Origin: Dasyornis broadbenti
Taxonomy: Eukaryota; Chordata; Aves; Passeriformes; Dasyornithidae
DNA length: 64,000 bases
Direction of reading: 5' to 3'
NCBI GenBank assembly: GCA_013397935.1
Contig: VZRN01001305.1
Location: 3,661,244 to 3,725,243, forward strand
This document shows positions 56,701 to 64,000 of this stretch, piece by piece; the stretch's first letter is position 1; the number at the start of each line of letters is the position of its first letter. Below the pieces are notes generated by a model. That model was given only the letters and a program-made list of their open reading frames with translations, was not told the DNA's origin and ran no database searches. Made by a program: the position numbers and the translations under genes.

Positions 56701-59287
56701 GAAAGACGTAGAGGAACTGAAAACTGTGACAATGACCACAGCAAGTAACTCGTGAGGTTGTCTCATACACTACAGAACGGAGAAAAAGATATCCTGGTAC
56801 ACACTGTACACTGTTGGATAGAAAGACTAATGTTTCCTGGCTGCAGTTTTTACTTAGTTTCAGTCATATGTGAGAACTAAAAAGGTAGAGAGTTACAATA
56901 GATTAAACTTCATGTGATATTTCATTCTGTCCTTTGTCATATAAATTTGCATTTGGAGAAATCGTTGAGCACTCTACATCAACAATACTGATTTGTGAGT
57001 TTCAAGATGGCAGAATCACAGTATAGTAATAAATACTGTGGGATGTAGTCAATAAAAAACCCTTAATTTTTCAACAGAAAATATTGGAAGAAGTATAAAT
57101 AATTTCATTAGGAACTGTAATAGGTAAAAATGCAAGACATAACTTATAAAGAGAGATTACTCTCCCATCTAGTAACTTACTTGACCTGTGTAGAATTATT
57201 TTACATATTTACTCTCTCTGTGTTTTAGTTATTTCCTCAACTTGTTAGTTATTTATACTCCCTTCACATCAAACAAGGTGCAATTTCTCTTCCTTTACTG
57301 AACTTGTTACTGAAAATAAGGTTCAGAGGAATCCTCGCTATGGTTTTTCCTTTTGGTTAAAATAAAAAATGTAAATCTTTTTCAGAGAGAAATATAACTC
57401 TCTTTTTTATCTTCCAAGAAAAAAAACCTCAGTAATTTCTCAGTAGGACACATATCAGGAATTGCATTCATACAACTTCCTGGTATCCCTGCACAAATAT
57501 GAGCATGATTAGATCACAATCAAGTGAAAATTATGAGTGACTTATTACTCTTTTTAAATTTGTCAGTACTTTTGTATTTAGCACATTGTTTACTTCAAAT
57601 AAATGTACTCCAATTAATACGCTATTGTAGTTATAATATTATAAAATATTTTAACTTATCTTACTTCTCTTTTTGCAAGTGGACGAATGAGTCACCCTAC
57701 CTGGATTTTCTTTCACTTGCCACTTCACTCTGCCATATGCAAAGAAAAGAAAAAGCAAGCTAAGTTTTCACTTAAGGAAAAGAATTATTGTGCAAAGGGA
57801 GTGCACTCATTCCAGCAAACATATGCTTATATTACTTAGTACAGTACTGACATGGCCTTGGTAATTAATCCCTTTAGAATTATGAAAGAAAGATATATAT
57901 CCCTCTGTTATAAACACCTTCTCCCAAATTAAGGACAAATGCAAAAATGACCTCTAAAAATTCAAATTTGTTATCAAAAGCTGATACAAGATGTAAAACC
58001 AATGGAATATCAGTTAACTGGAGAAACTGAAAGCAAGAATCCAATCAAATGTATATATAAGGCACACAAAAATAAAATTCAAACCAGAAAAACAAAACAA
58101 ATAAAAAGTTACTTTGGAAGAAAAATCTTGTGTGAAGTACCCCTCCAGGAAGGCATCAAAGGAGAATATGCCATTCAAATGACATATTTTATCTGCTACT
58201 TAATTTACCAAAGAGTCCAGACAATGCACTACTATTCACACATCAGGGTTTTTTACGATGCGTTGCTTCAATGACAGACGGATACAGGATACAAGAGTTT
58301 TGGGTCTCTCCTCTTTCACCCTCCCACAGGAAATCCATATGTCAGTTGTACTGCCTCACAAAATATCCAAACATTATCAACCACGTGGCTTGGTTCAGAA
58401 CTACATCCGTGCCTATGCCTGTTATGTCACGATTGTTCCTCTCCCAAATTACAAAGCCTTCAGCTGAGAATCACGGAAGGAAGCAGATTCCACAAGTCCC
58501 ATGGAAACCTTTGCCACTGACTGAGCAAGCAGTTACTTACTGAAATCAGGGAAAAAACAGTACCACTGAAGAATGTCAATTAGCACAGTACTTTAAGTGC
58601 TATTTTTCATAGATAGCGTGACAATTGAAGGCCATTAAAATATTGTGGAGTAGTGTGTGGGGGCGTCTTGAACAGGGATGCAGCACTTTGTGTTATGACC
58701 TGAATTTTGCTTCAGGTAACTTATTTACCACAATTTTCTCTGTGAAAATTAGACATTCATAATTGTAACATTCTGTCAAGAATATTTTCCCAGATTTAAA
58801 AATTTTTACTTGAGAGGGAGATTAAATATATCACATTTTTGTGTCATAATATATCTATGCCCTAGATACTGAATGCTGGAGTAAAAATGAGAGCACCCCA
58901 GAACTTTCAAGCACGAAAACCTGCTCTAGCCCTATAAAAGAAAACCATAAACCAGTACTTTAAAAGATACATTTTATAAATAAATTAATGTGCAAGTGTC
59001 AATTTTTGCAATACTCAAGCAACGCTTTTTTCTTTTTCATCCCCAAACACCTCCTTTCAGAATTTCCTAAGTGAAAGAGAAAGTAACTTACTTGCAAATG
59101 TCATCTTCTGGGTCCTCAAGCCCAAATCTTTCATCAAAAGTAAGCTGTATCCATACGTTTTCATCAAGTGCTACCAATCTCCACACTAGCACGGTGTTGC
59201 GCGGGTATGTGTGTGGAAACTTGGGGCTGTGAATACTTCCATTAGTAGTCACAGTAATTATCTTCTCATGGTGAGGATCCTGCACAC
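7243..59287 (-). CDS. PDGFC: PDGFC, platelet-derived growth factor C (exons 2-6 of 6; exon 1 outside the window)
   Basis: Spliced CDS on the minus strand, joined as 59287-59092, 40868-40688, 13922-13715, 8222-8005 and 7359-7243 (920 nt). PDGF-C is a secreted, latent dimeric ligand of PDGF receptor alpha (and alpha/beta heterodimers). Its N-terminal CUB domain must be cut off by proteases such as tPA before the growth-factor domain can bind. The joined exons encode 306 residues with no internal stop: CUB at about residues 8-126, hinge 127-195 ending in RKSR, and PDGF/VEGF cystine-knot domain 196-306 with 12 cysteines. Intron phases are 1, 2, 0, 1, 0 and every split codon joins to the expected residue. 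Compared with the human protein as I recall it, this equals residues 40-345 with no insertion or deletion. The missing first 39 residues (signal peptide) and promoter should lie beyond 64000. The gene looks intact and functional; identity is very secure. Confidence 0.97.
7360..8004 (-). other. PDGFC: PDGFC intron 5
   Basis: 645-bp phase-0 intron bounded by GTACGC and TTCCTTCAG. AT-rich. It contains a 16-bp direct repeat, TGATTAAATCATGTTG, at 7528-7543 and 7548-7563, whose second copy forms a palindrome with the spacer. No gene or mobile element is seen. Confidence 0.93.
8005..8222 (-). CDS. PDGFC: PDGFC exon 5 (main part of PDGF/VEGF growth-factor domain)
   Basis: 218-nt exon: two bases complete the split Val, then 72 residues from VDLNLLKEEVRLYSC to VTKKYHE. 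It carries nine of the twelve cysteines of the growth-factor domain, including the PDGF-C/D type CGGNCACC motif, in which three extra residues separate cysteines that are closer together in PDGF-A and -B. CTPRNFSVS contains an NFS sequon. The acceptor is CTGTCCCTTTGCAG before TGGTGGAT; the donor is CATGAG before GTACGCAC (phase 0). Position 273 in human numbering is Leu here (FWPLC) where I recall Gly in human. The long plus-strand frames over this exon are antisense shadows. Confidence 0.97.
10584..10599. repeat. 16-bp perfect palindrome
   Basis: CTACAGCTAGCTGTAG is identical to its reverse complement and lies in intron 4. No known regulatory meaning. Confidence 0.9.
11673..11703. repeat. 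A31 homopolymer
   Basis: 31 consecutive A on the plus strand within intron 4. The sequence before it shows no polyadenylation hexamer or recognisable retrocopy, so it is called only as a homopolymer. Its length is likely approximate in the assembly. Confidence 0.95.
11900..12026. repeat. 127-bp imperfect palindrome
   Basis: GACTATATTTAGACA at 11900-11914 is the exact reverse complement of TGTCTAAATATAGTC at 12012-12026. Inside, CTCTGAT and ATCAGAG form a second nested pair. No transposon family recognised and no clear target-site duplication seen. Confidence 0.75.
12690..12731. repeat. 21-bp tandem duplication
   Basis: Two adjacent 21-bp units beginning ATATTTAAGA (12690-12710 and 12711-12731) differ at one base and are followed by a partial third unit (ATATT). 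AT-rich slippage-type duplication in intron 4. Confidence 0.9.
13451..13483. repeat. (CTT)11 microsatellite, (AAG)11 on the PDGFC strand
   Basis: Eleven perfect CTT units followed by a short T-run. On the transcribed strand this is a GAA-type purine tract beginning about 230 nt inside intron 4 from the exon 4 donor at 13714. GAA-rich tracts are known binding sites for SR-type splicing factors and can form unusual DNA structures when long; at eleven units an effect is only a possibility. Confidence 0.95.
13715..13922 (-). CDS. PDGFC: PDGFC exon 4 (hinge and protease activation site)
   Basis: 208-nt exon encoding 69 residues of the hinge between the CUB and growth-factor domains, plus the first base of a Val codon. 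It starts HHTEAPSPSLLPPSALPLD, includes the acidic segment around EDLIRYLEPDRWQLDLEDL, and ends GKAYIHGRKSR. RKSR is the tribasic activation motif (human residues 231-234) after which tPA is known to cut, releasing the active domain. The acceptor is TTTGATTGCAG before CACCACAC; the donor is AGAG before GTAATTGA (phase 1). The proline-, serine- and acid-rich make-up fits an exposed linker. This is the least conserved exon of the gene: HHTEAPSPSL replaces human QFTEAVSPSV, and YIH replaces FVF just before the cleavage site. Confidence 0.96.
34067..34185. repeat. T/G-rich low-complexity tract
   Basis: Runs of T alternate with G-runs; the plus strand around 34142-34171 has G-runs of 3, 5, 3 and 3 separated by short T/G loops. 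No sequence family recognised. A similar tract begins at about 63872. Confidence 0.8.
35142..35235. repeat. A-rich low-complexity tract
   Basis: Nearly pure A with scattered C and T (for example ACAAACAAACAAATAAACC). This is T-rich on the gene strand. It resembles a decayed simple repeat or tail but is not attached to a recognisable element. Confidence 0.8.
36887..36925. repeat. A-run / C-run tract
   Basis: A20, CC, A11 and C6 in succession. A homopolymer-rich stretch within intron 3; base counts may be unreliable in a draft assembly. Confidence 0.85.
38547..38581. other. Assembly gap (35 N)
   Basis: The unknown bases lie between a C-rich stretch (around 38526-38540) and an A-run starting at 38582. 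The true gap length is unknown. It lies within intron 3, far from any exon, so the PDGFC coding call is unaffected. Confidence 1.
40688..40868 (-). CDS. PDGFC: PDGFC exon 3 (second half of CUB domain)
   Basis: 181-nt exon. Its first base completes the Lys codon begun in exon 2, then 60 residues follow from YDFVEVEEPSDG to FCIHYTLLMP. The block contains the classic second half of a CUB fold: YDFVEV, GRWCG, the N-Q-I-R-I-R-F strand, the SDEY acidic turn and GFCIHY. The cysteine in GRWCG is the expected partner of DDIC in exon 2. The acceptor is TTCTGTTCAG before GTATGAC; the donor is ATGCCA before GTAAGTAA. The exon ends on a complete codon (phase 0). The Ser and Arg in SSTVPSRQ differ from the human residues as I recall them, a conservative change in a loop. 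Confidence 0.96.
41292..41678. mobile_element. Possible hAT (Charlie-like) non-autonomous DNA transposon relic
   Basis: The left end reads CAGTGGTGAATAACTTCC and the right end, reverse-complemented, reads CAGTGGCTTTCAATG. Both resemble the CAGTGGTTCTCAACC-type termini of Charlie-like hAT elements. Directly outside the right end is CTCTAGAA (41679-41686), a match to the nTCTAGAn target-site preference of that group; the left flank CTGTAGTG (41283-41290) is a poor copy. Internal GGTCTGTGAAC and GATCCACGAAAGG segments also recall hAT-derived repeats. It has no coding capacity and would be about 390 bp long. Only six terminal bases match perfectly, so the call is tentative. Confidence 0.4.
42205..42224. 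repeat. T20 homopolymer
   Basis: Twenty T on the plus strand in intron 2; an A-run on the gene strand. No attached retroelement recognised. Confidence 0.9.
43559..43584. repeat. Short hairpin
   Basis: ATGCCCACA (43559-43567) and TGTGGGCAT (43576-43584) form a perfect 9-bp stem with an 8-nt loop in intron 2. The stem is far shorter than in a microRNA precursor. Confidence 0.8.
48555..48574. repeat. Short palindrome
   Basis: TTTACAGCC and GGCTGTAAA (9-bp arms) are separated by AA, in intron 2. No known function. Confidence 0.85.
51249..51320. repeat. A-rich tract with C clusters
   Basis: Successive A-runs broken by single C and then CCC/CCCC groups, similar in style to the tracts at 35142-35235 and 36887-36925. 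Low complexity, no element recognised. Confidence 0.8.
52268..53032 (-). repeat. CR1 LINE 3' fragment (CR1-J-like) with ORF2 C-terminal remnant
   Basis: About 765 bp, 5'-truncated, in the same orientation as PDGFC. The 3' end on the minus strand is ATTCTGTGATTCTGT, the octamer repeat characteristic of CR1. The minus-strand frame 52904-52440 encodes a recognisable CR1 ORF2 (endonuclease/reverse transcriptase) C-terminal tail: IKLLESVQRRAMRMVK, LRSLGLFSLQNRRLRGDLI and GLKLCQGKFKSDIRKR. Both overlapping plus-strand frames (52443-52655, 52561-52890) are antisense to it. The long uninterrupted tail frame and good match suggest a younger copy than the one at 258-690. Assignment to the CR1-J subfamily is from memory of its consensus and is less certain than the CR1 call. 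No reverse-transcriptase catalytic core is present, so it cannot move by itself. Confidence 0.93.
59092..59287 (-). CDS. PDGFC: PDGFC exon 2 (first half of CUB domain)
   Basis: 196-nt exon encoding GVQDPHHEKIITVTTNGS and onward through the first half of the CUB domain to DDICK. The acceptor is a pyrimidine-rich stretch ending TTGTAG before GTGTGCAG; the donor is TGCAA followed by GTAAGT. The first codon (Gly) takes one base from exon 1 (phase 1), and the last Lys codon is completed by exon 3. NGS in this exon is an N-glycosylation sequon at the position of human Asn55. The first pair of cysteines found in most CUB domains is absent; the only cysteine is DDIC, which normally pairs with the GRWC cysteine in exon 3. 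The lack of the first pair is, as far as I recall, normal for PDGF-C. The frame stays open upstream of the acceptor, but that part has no similarity to PDGF-C and is intronic. Confidence 0.96.
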
Positions 59288-62200
59288 CTACAATAAGGAC
59301 AGAAAACAAAGTCACCAATAACCATTCCTTCTCCTTTTCCCAAAGTGTTTGTATAGCATGCACTGTAAAGGCATTTTTGTCTTGTTTGCTTTTCTCCATC
59401 TTGCAAGAATTTCTGCTTGAAAAGCCCAAAGTAACAACAACACAAGAGTCATATGCATTACTTTGATGGCAAAAAGTTATTCAAACCCAAGTTTCGACTG
59501 CTGTTTAGAAAGCAGAATGGACGTTCAAGGGGAGATAAGAGAAATGTGACTGCAAAGTCCTGACTATAAGACTGGACTTCTCAAGTCCGCCAGGCCAAGG
59601 GCTACATCATGTAGCATCATGCAGCCTGCTGATGGTCTCAGTTCTTCATTACTGGAGATTGCAGTGATCTCTCAAGGCTACAGGGAGCTGTCTGCTCACA
59701 CCCACCACAAAAGGGATGGTTCAAATTTGTCGCTTGTTAATGGCGACTGTCCTACATTTATTAGGTCCAGTGACAGGGATTTTGACAACTGCCTCCCTCC
59801 TGAGGGCAGTACCAGAGCAAAGTTGTCCCTACAGAGGAATGAAAGCGGGACATGCTTGGGAAACTTGGGAAAGACACTAAGGGTAAGAAATTGGGCTTTT
59901 ACAGATGAGCCTCAGTCAAGGGCACTGCTCAAAATTGTTTACAACATTGTTAGATTAAATACATGTAAAATTAAATGAATGTTTCACAATATGTCAGGAA
60001 ATTAACTCAAAAGAAATAAGGCAGCTATGCTTGATTTTTAAAGCCCACAGTAACAATGAAACTACTGAAAAAACCTCTTCTGGTTATGGATTCATAACTG
60101 TGAGGAGTTAAGCAAAAGAAAAAGACTCATTTGGTGAGCAGCAGCCATGCCTTTTAGAGTCCCAAGAATTATCTTCACAGTAACTCAATAAACTTCATTC
60201 TCAAGTGTCCAGTTCACAAGAATGCATATTCAGCTGCTGGAGTCAGCTCATATTGGGTATTTAGCTGCAAAAAGCCCCCCAGTATTGACCTAATCTGGAT
60301 ACATTTTAACATGGTGACATACAATGATGAGATCTGTAAACTACAAAATTTATTTCCATAAACATATCAAATGAAAACCACTTCTTTTTGCTATAGAACA
60401 TGACTTTTATTTTTACCTTTTTCGAAAACCTGTATATAGTCAGATTGATATGTCACTCAGTATATTACAGGAATTCTGTGAGGTACTTATTAATAACTTC
60501 TGTAACAAAATAAAGTTGTAGTTTTTTACTGGAGAGTTAACATTACTTTCTTTTCAGCTATTCATAGTTCTTTTCAGTTACATATTTTACCTTATTTTTC
60601 TGACTTCCTTTTATAACCAGCATTATGATGAACTTTCATTTGAAGTTATAGAAGACATACATACTTCAGTCTACTATGAAAATACACACTGCAATTGTAC
60701 CTTATTATAGCCACATATAAAGACCAACAGCTAAATGAATGTAGTGCAAGAAAAGAAGGCCACAGAGACTGTATTACTATCTTAAAATAATTAATCTATA
60801 CTTAAATATAATTTAAAGTCTGATGAACTTTTGCCTTCTATTCTTCTGGACTTGTACCTTCTACTTGTGGTATGAAAATGGTAAATTTTCTTTTAAGTAG
60901 AATGACTGTTTATACAAAACTAATGGAGTGTGTTCTTGCCAGTATCCACACACATTTGCAAAGGACTGACTGCAGTAAGAGAGGACAGCATGCAGTAATA
61001 AGAAAAAAGGGCACAAAACCAGAATTCCTAATTTAGATACTTCATTGAGTTTTTGTTAGCTGAGTCACAAGCATTTTTCTATAATGTACAGTGTCAGCTG
61101 AGAGCTGCATGCTAAACACAGGAGCCAACAATAATAAAAATTACTTTCCCAGAGATTAGTGCACCGGAGTGCTATTTCGAAAATATTCAAAGGACCACCA
61201 CTTCAGATAAACATGTCAAAGTATGGTATCTGATGACAGTATACTTAGTGGTACGTTTCCTTTTAAAAACACAAACAGGATTACAAACCATGATATATTT
61301 CACAACATATTAAGTGTTTTATTTTGCATCATCAGGGCACTGATAACAACAGCACTGCAAGTAAGGACTGTAAATAGTCCAGGCATATCAAATGAGAAAT
61401 CAATAAAAAGGGGGAAAGGAATGAAGAGATATCTACTAATTTAGTGTACTGCATCTCCAGTACCTTCAAGCTCTCCATTTGTAATGGAAAAATATCTATT
61501 TACTTTACACATAACAGTGTTACATGAATGTATCAGATTCCCACACACACCACTTGCTCCATTTCAAATATTTGCTTTCACACAGTGGAATTTCTTCTCT
61601 TACAAAAGAATTATTTTGTATGACTACAAAGGCAAGTAATTGCTGTCACTAGAGAATGAAGTTTGTTGTTTCTCTTCAGGTAAGCTACAATATTCCTTTT
61701 TATCTGTTCTACATAAATTGTACCAGTGTACCTTTTTCTACTGAGTTCATGCATGTTCTGAAAATTTCTTTTGAGTAGACTGTGTGAAAAGCACAGCTAC
61801 CTGTACATGGCTAAGATGAGACTATAGTCTCTCTTTCTTGTGGAATGACTTTGCAATTCCTGGCTTTATTTTAGGTATAAATAAGTCCAAGTTATGCTTA
61901 AGAGGCAGTAACAAGCTCACTCAGATTTACAGCAGTCAGCTGTAGAACTCCAAATATATACATATATACAAATATATACATAGCTGCTGTGGTCTGTCTG
62001 CCTGTGAACATCATACAATAATAATTTTTTTTTTTTTTGACAGTGGAGAAGCGTCAGGGTGAGGGATATTACCGTACAAACAGTATTGAATAACTCTGAA
62101 GCATCAGTTTCGGCGAGGAGTGAGGTAAACAAGGCACCATCTCAGTGAGAAGACAATACCACACTAGGAAAATGGGGCCAGACAAGGACCCAAACAATGC

Positions 62201-63639
62201 AGTTGCATCTTCAGTAAAAAGCTTCAGCAGATGATGAGCAACTGAGATCATCTTCAGAAGAAAGTCCTGGAAGTGAGTCAAACTAGACAGGAAAAATCCC
62301 TGAGCTGACCCAGAGATATGACACGGTTACTCTTATTAGGAAAAGACAGCACACATTAACATAGCCTGAAGTTGAAGAATGAGTCGCCGCAGTCCTCTTT
62401 GATGTGGTACAAGATGCTATCACCAGATTTATATATCCATCAATGCAGAAGGTCTGCCCCTGAAAATTACAAGATTCCAGGCATTCTGAAAGCACGGCAG
62501 TGCCTAACCCTTCCACCAATGTAGTAATCCAGATGAAAAACCACATTATCACCAAACAGATCAGCAGATGCCACTGTAAACTGAAATTAAACTCACCGAC
62601 GAGACAAGCTCATTCCTGCCTACTTCAAAGTAAGTCTCTTCCCCCATGGGCACAGCACATTTCACAAAGATCAGCGCTGACACATTTTAAATATAGCAAA
62701 TACCTCTTTCTTAGTGCATTATAATCTCTACATTTTAGCAAGGGTCATGGTTAAAACTCAGACAAATTGCATGCAGTTCAGGAGACAGACAAGGAACTGC
62801 AGAAGAAGAGAGAAGCACTATGGGTGGAATAACCACCTCAGCACTGATTCACTTAAAAGGTCACACAGTAATGGTGAAATTAATTTTTAAATCCTTTTGC
62901 TAAAACTACACGTTTCACAACAGGATGACATTACTGCTAATCACATAGTCTTAATATCTATTATTTGGTTAATTTCATTTGATAGCTCTAAATTAGGAAA
63001 AACAACTTTTAGGCCTTCAGAAAAAAACATTAGCTCATGTGTCACTATCACTGCTTGAAAAAAATAAAGCCAAATTCAAATATTTACCAATAAACATTAC
63101 AGATTTTTCAGACATACAGCAATGTTGCAGTTTGTGGATTTTCTGTTTTAAAACAGAAACAAAAGATGACAGTAACTAATTGATCATTACCACAGAACTT
63201 CAGAGGCAAGCAGGGTTTTTTAGTTAATTGAAAGGATATCCAGACAGCATTCCCATATAATTTTTACAACACACTCATCTCTACAGAAACTGAGACTTTG
63301 TAGAAGAAATTCTTTGAAATGTAACATAACATGCTATTTCTTCCTCTTTCAGCAGACTTTCAAGAAACAGTAAGGCTGCTTTCAAAAGTAGTAACTCAAG
63401 GTATACAGTGGTACCTCTTTCTGTCCTGACTCTGATTCACTTGCCTCCAGGCACTTCTCAGCTATTATGTGAATACAAAAGTCAAAAGAAATTTAACTCT
63501 TTTGCCAGGCACAAAAGGAAAACTGGAAAATCATCTGTTATCAGCAGAAAATTGAAGACAAATACCTCTGTTCTATATTGTTTGAACATGAAATGGTAAT
63601 CACTGCAAAGTCACTCAAAATCATACAAATGTTGCTATG

Positions 63640-63870
63640 CAGAGACCTCTGGAGACCTCCAGTCCCAGCTCCTGCTTAGGTTACAGTTCCCATTCACACC
63701 AGAGCAGCACATTCATTGGAGAGTTGGCATTTTCTAGACAATGCTCAAAGCCCCTCACAGATGGAAATTTCACAGTGCCTTGGGATAACTTGTTCCAGTG
63801 CTGCATTACCACTCTATGCAAGATGTTTTTCCTAATGTCCAGTTTGATCCTCTCAAGCTGCAATTTTCTT
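63640..63870 (-). repeat. CR1 LINE fragment (old, truncated at both ends)
   Basis: Reverse complement of the CR1 3' region. Plus-strand landmarks are GGAGACCTCCAGTCCCAGC, the GGAAATTTCACAGTGCCTTG block, CTTGTTCCAGTGCTGCATTACC and the TTTTTCCTAATGTCCAGTTTG block, each a decayed match to the CR1 consensus. The 3' octamer repeats are missing, so the left end is truncated or too diverged. It passes directly into a T/G-rich tract. Confidence 0.82.
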
Positions 63871-63871
63871 A

Positions 63872-64000
63872 GCTGTTATTTTTTTGTTGTCTTTGTGGTT
63901 GGTTTTTTCTGGTTTTTGGTTTTTGTTTGTTTTTCCGTGGCGGAGGGGTGGTTCTGTTGGGTTGGGTGTTGAGTTTGTTTTTTGGTCTTTTTTCTTTTTT
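63872..64000. repeat. T/G-rich low-complexity tract
   Basis: T-runs interspersed with GG/GGG groups, including GGGTTGGGTG near 63958, continuing to the window edge. Similar in style to 34067-34185; no repeat family assigned. Confidence 0.75.

Larger units (their letters stand above)
40869..59091 (-). other. PDGFC: PDGFC intron 2
   Basis: 18223-bp phase-2 intron. It contains a possible hAT transposon relic (41292-41678), a T20 run at 42205-42224, short hairpins at 43559-43584 and 48555-48574, an A/C-rich tract at about 51249-51320 and a CR1 LINE fragment at about 52268-53032. The 139-aa plus frame at 55250-55669 and the other open frames have no recognisable similarity. Confidence 0.9.
59288..64000 (-). 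other. PDGFC: PDGFC intron 1, 3' part
   Basis: Sequence upstream of exon 2, ending in a pyrimidine-rich stretch before TTGTAG. No signal-peptide exon matching PDGF-C, CpG-rich promoter or other exon is visible, so intron 1 is at least 4713 bp and continues beyond the window. It contains an AT-rich imperfect repeat at about 61951-61982, T14 at 62025-62038, a CR1 fragment at about 63640-63870 and T/G-rich low complexity to the end. The 119-aa plus frame at 59619-59978 has no recognisable similarity. Confidence 0.85.

Noticed and set aside
59619..59978. 119-aa plus-strand open frame in intron 1
   Set aside because: Composition is less biased than most random frames here, but no family, signal or neighbouring exon supports it.
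62283..62555. Minus-strand frame starting with a hydrophobic stretch (MVIMWFFIWITTL), considered as PDGFC exon 1 signal peptide
   Set aside because: It does not resemble the PDGF-C N-terminus, has no suitable phase-1 donor after it that I can see, and lies in AT-rich DNA without promoter-like sequence.
1..64000. CRISPR arrays, tRNA/rRNA genes, insertion sequences, endogenous retroviral genes
   Set aside because: None was seen. The recognisable repeats are CR1 fragments, simple repeats and one tentative hAT relic.

Overview
This window is vertebrate, almost certainly avian, nuclear DNA. The base composition is AT-rich, exons of about 120-220 bp sit in introns of up to about 27 kb, and the recognisable interspersed repeats are CR1 LINE fragments. 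One of these (about 52268-53032) resembles the CR1-J type common in passerines. A 35-base run of N (38547-38581) marks a draft-assembly gap. There are no bacterial-type genes, operons, CRISPR arrays, tRNAs or rRNAs.

The only gene I can support is the orthologue of PDGFC (platelet-derived growth factor C), transcribed from the minus strand. Five coding exons, corresponding to exons 2-6 of the six-exon human gene, are present in order from right to left: 59287-59092 and 40868-40688 (CUB domain), 13922-13715 (hinge, ending in the activation site RKSR), 8222-8005 and 7359-7243 (cystine-knot growth-factor domain and stop). All splice sites are GT-AG, the codon phases join exactly, and the five exons give 306 uninterrupted residues, equivalent to human residues 40-345 without a length change. 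Exon 1 (5' UTR, signal peptide) is not seen and should lie beyond position 64000. The 3' UTR runs leftwards from 7242 to a probable polyadenylation site near 5720-5735.

Layout: 1-about 5700 is intergenic DNA downstream of the gene, with an old CR1 fragment at 258-690; about 5720-7242 is the 3' UTR; 7243-59287 is the coding span with introns 5, 4, 3 and 2 (645, 5492, 26765 and 18223 bp); 59288-64000 is the 3' part of intron 1. The introns hold two more CR1 fragments, a possible hAT-type DNA-transposon relic (41292-41678), an (AAG)11 tract on the gene strand just inside intron 4, several A-rich or T/G-rich low-complexity tracts and a few short palindromes. Other open reading frames look like chance, repeat-derived or antisense frames.

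I found no undescribed biological system. The observations most worth checking are the phase-1 symmetric exon 2-4 module that carries the latency and CUB part of the protein, a Leu next to a conserved knot cysteine, the hAT-like relic, and the imperfect palindrome at 11900-12026.
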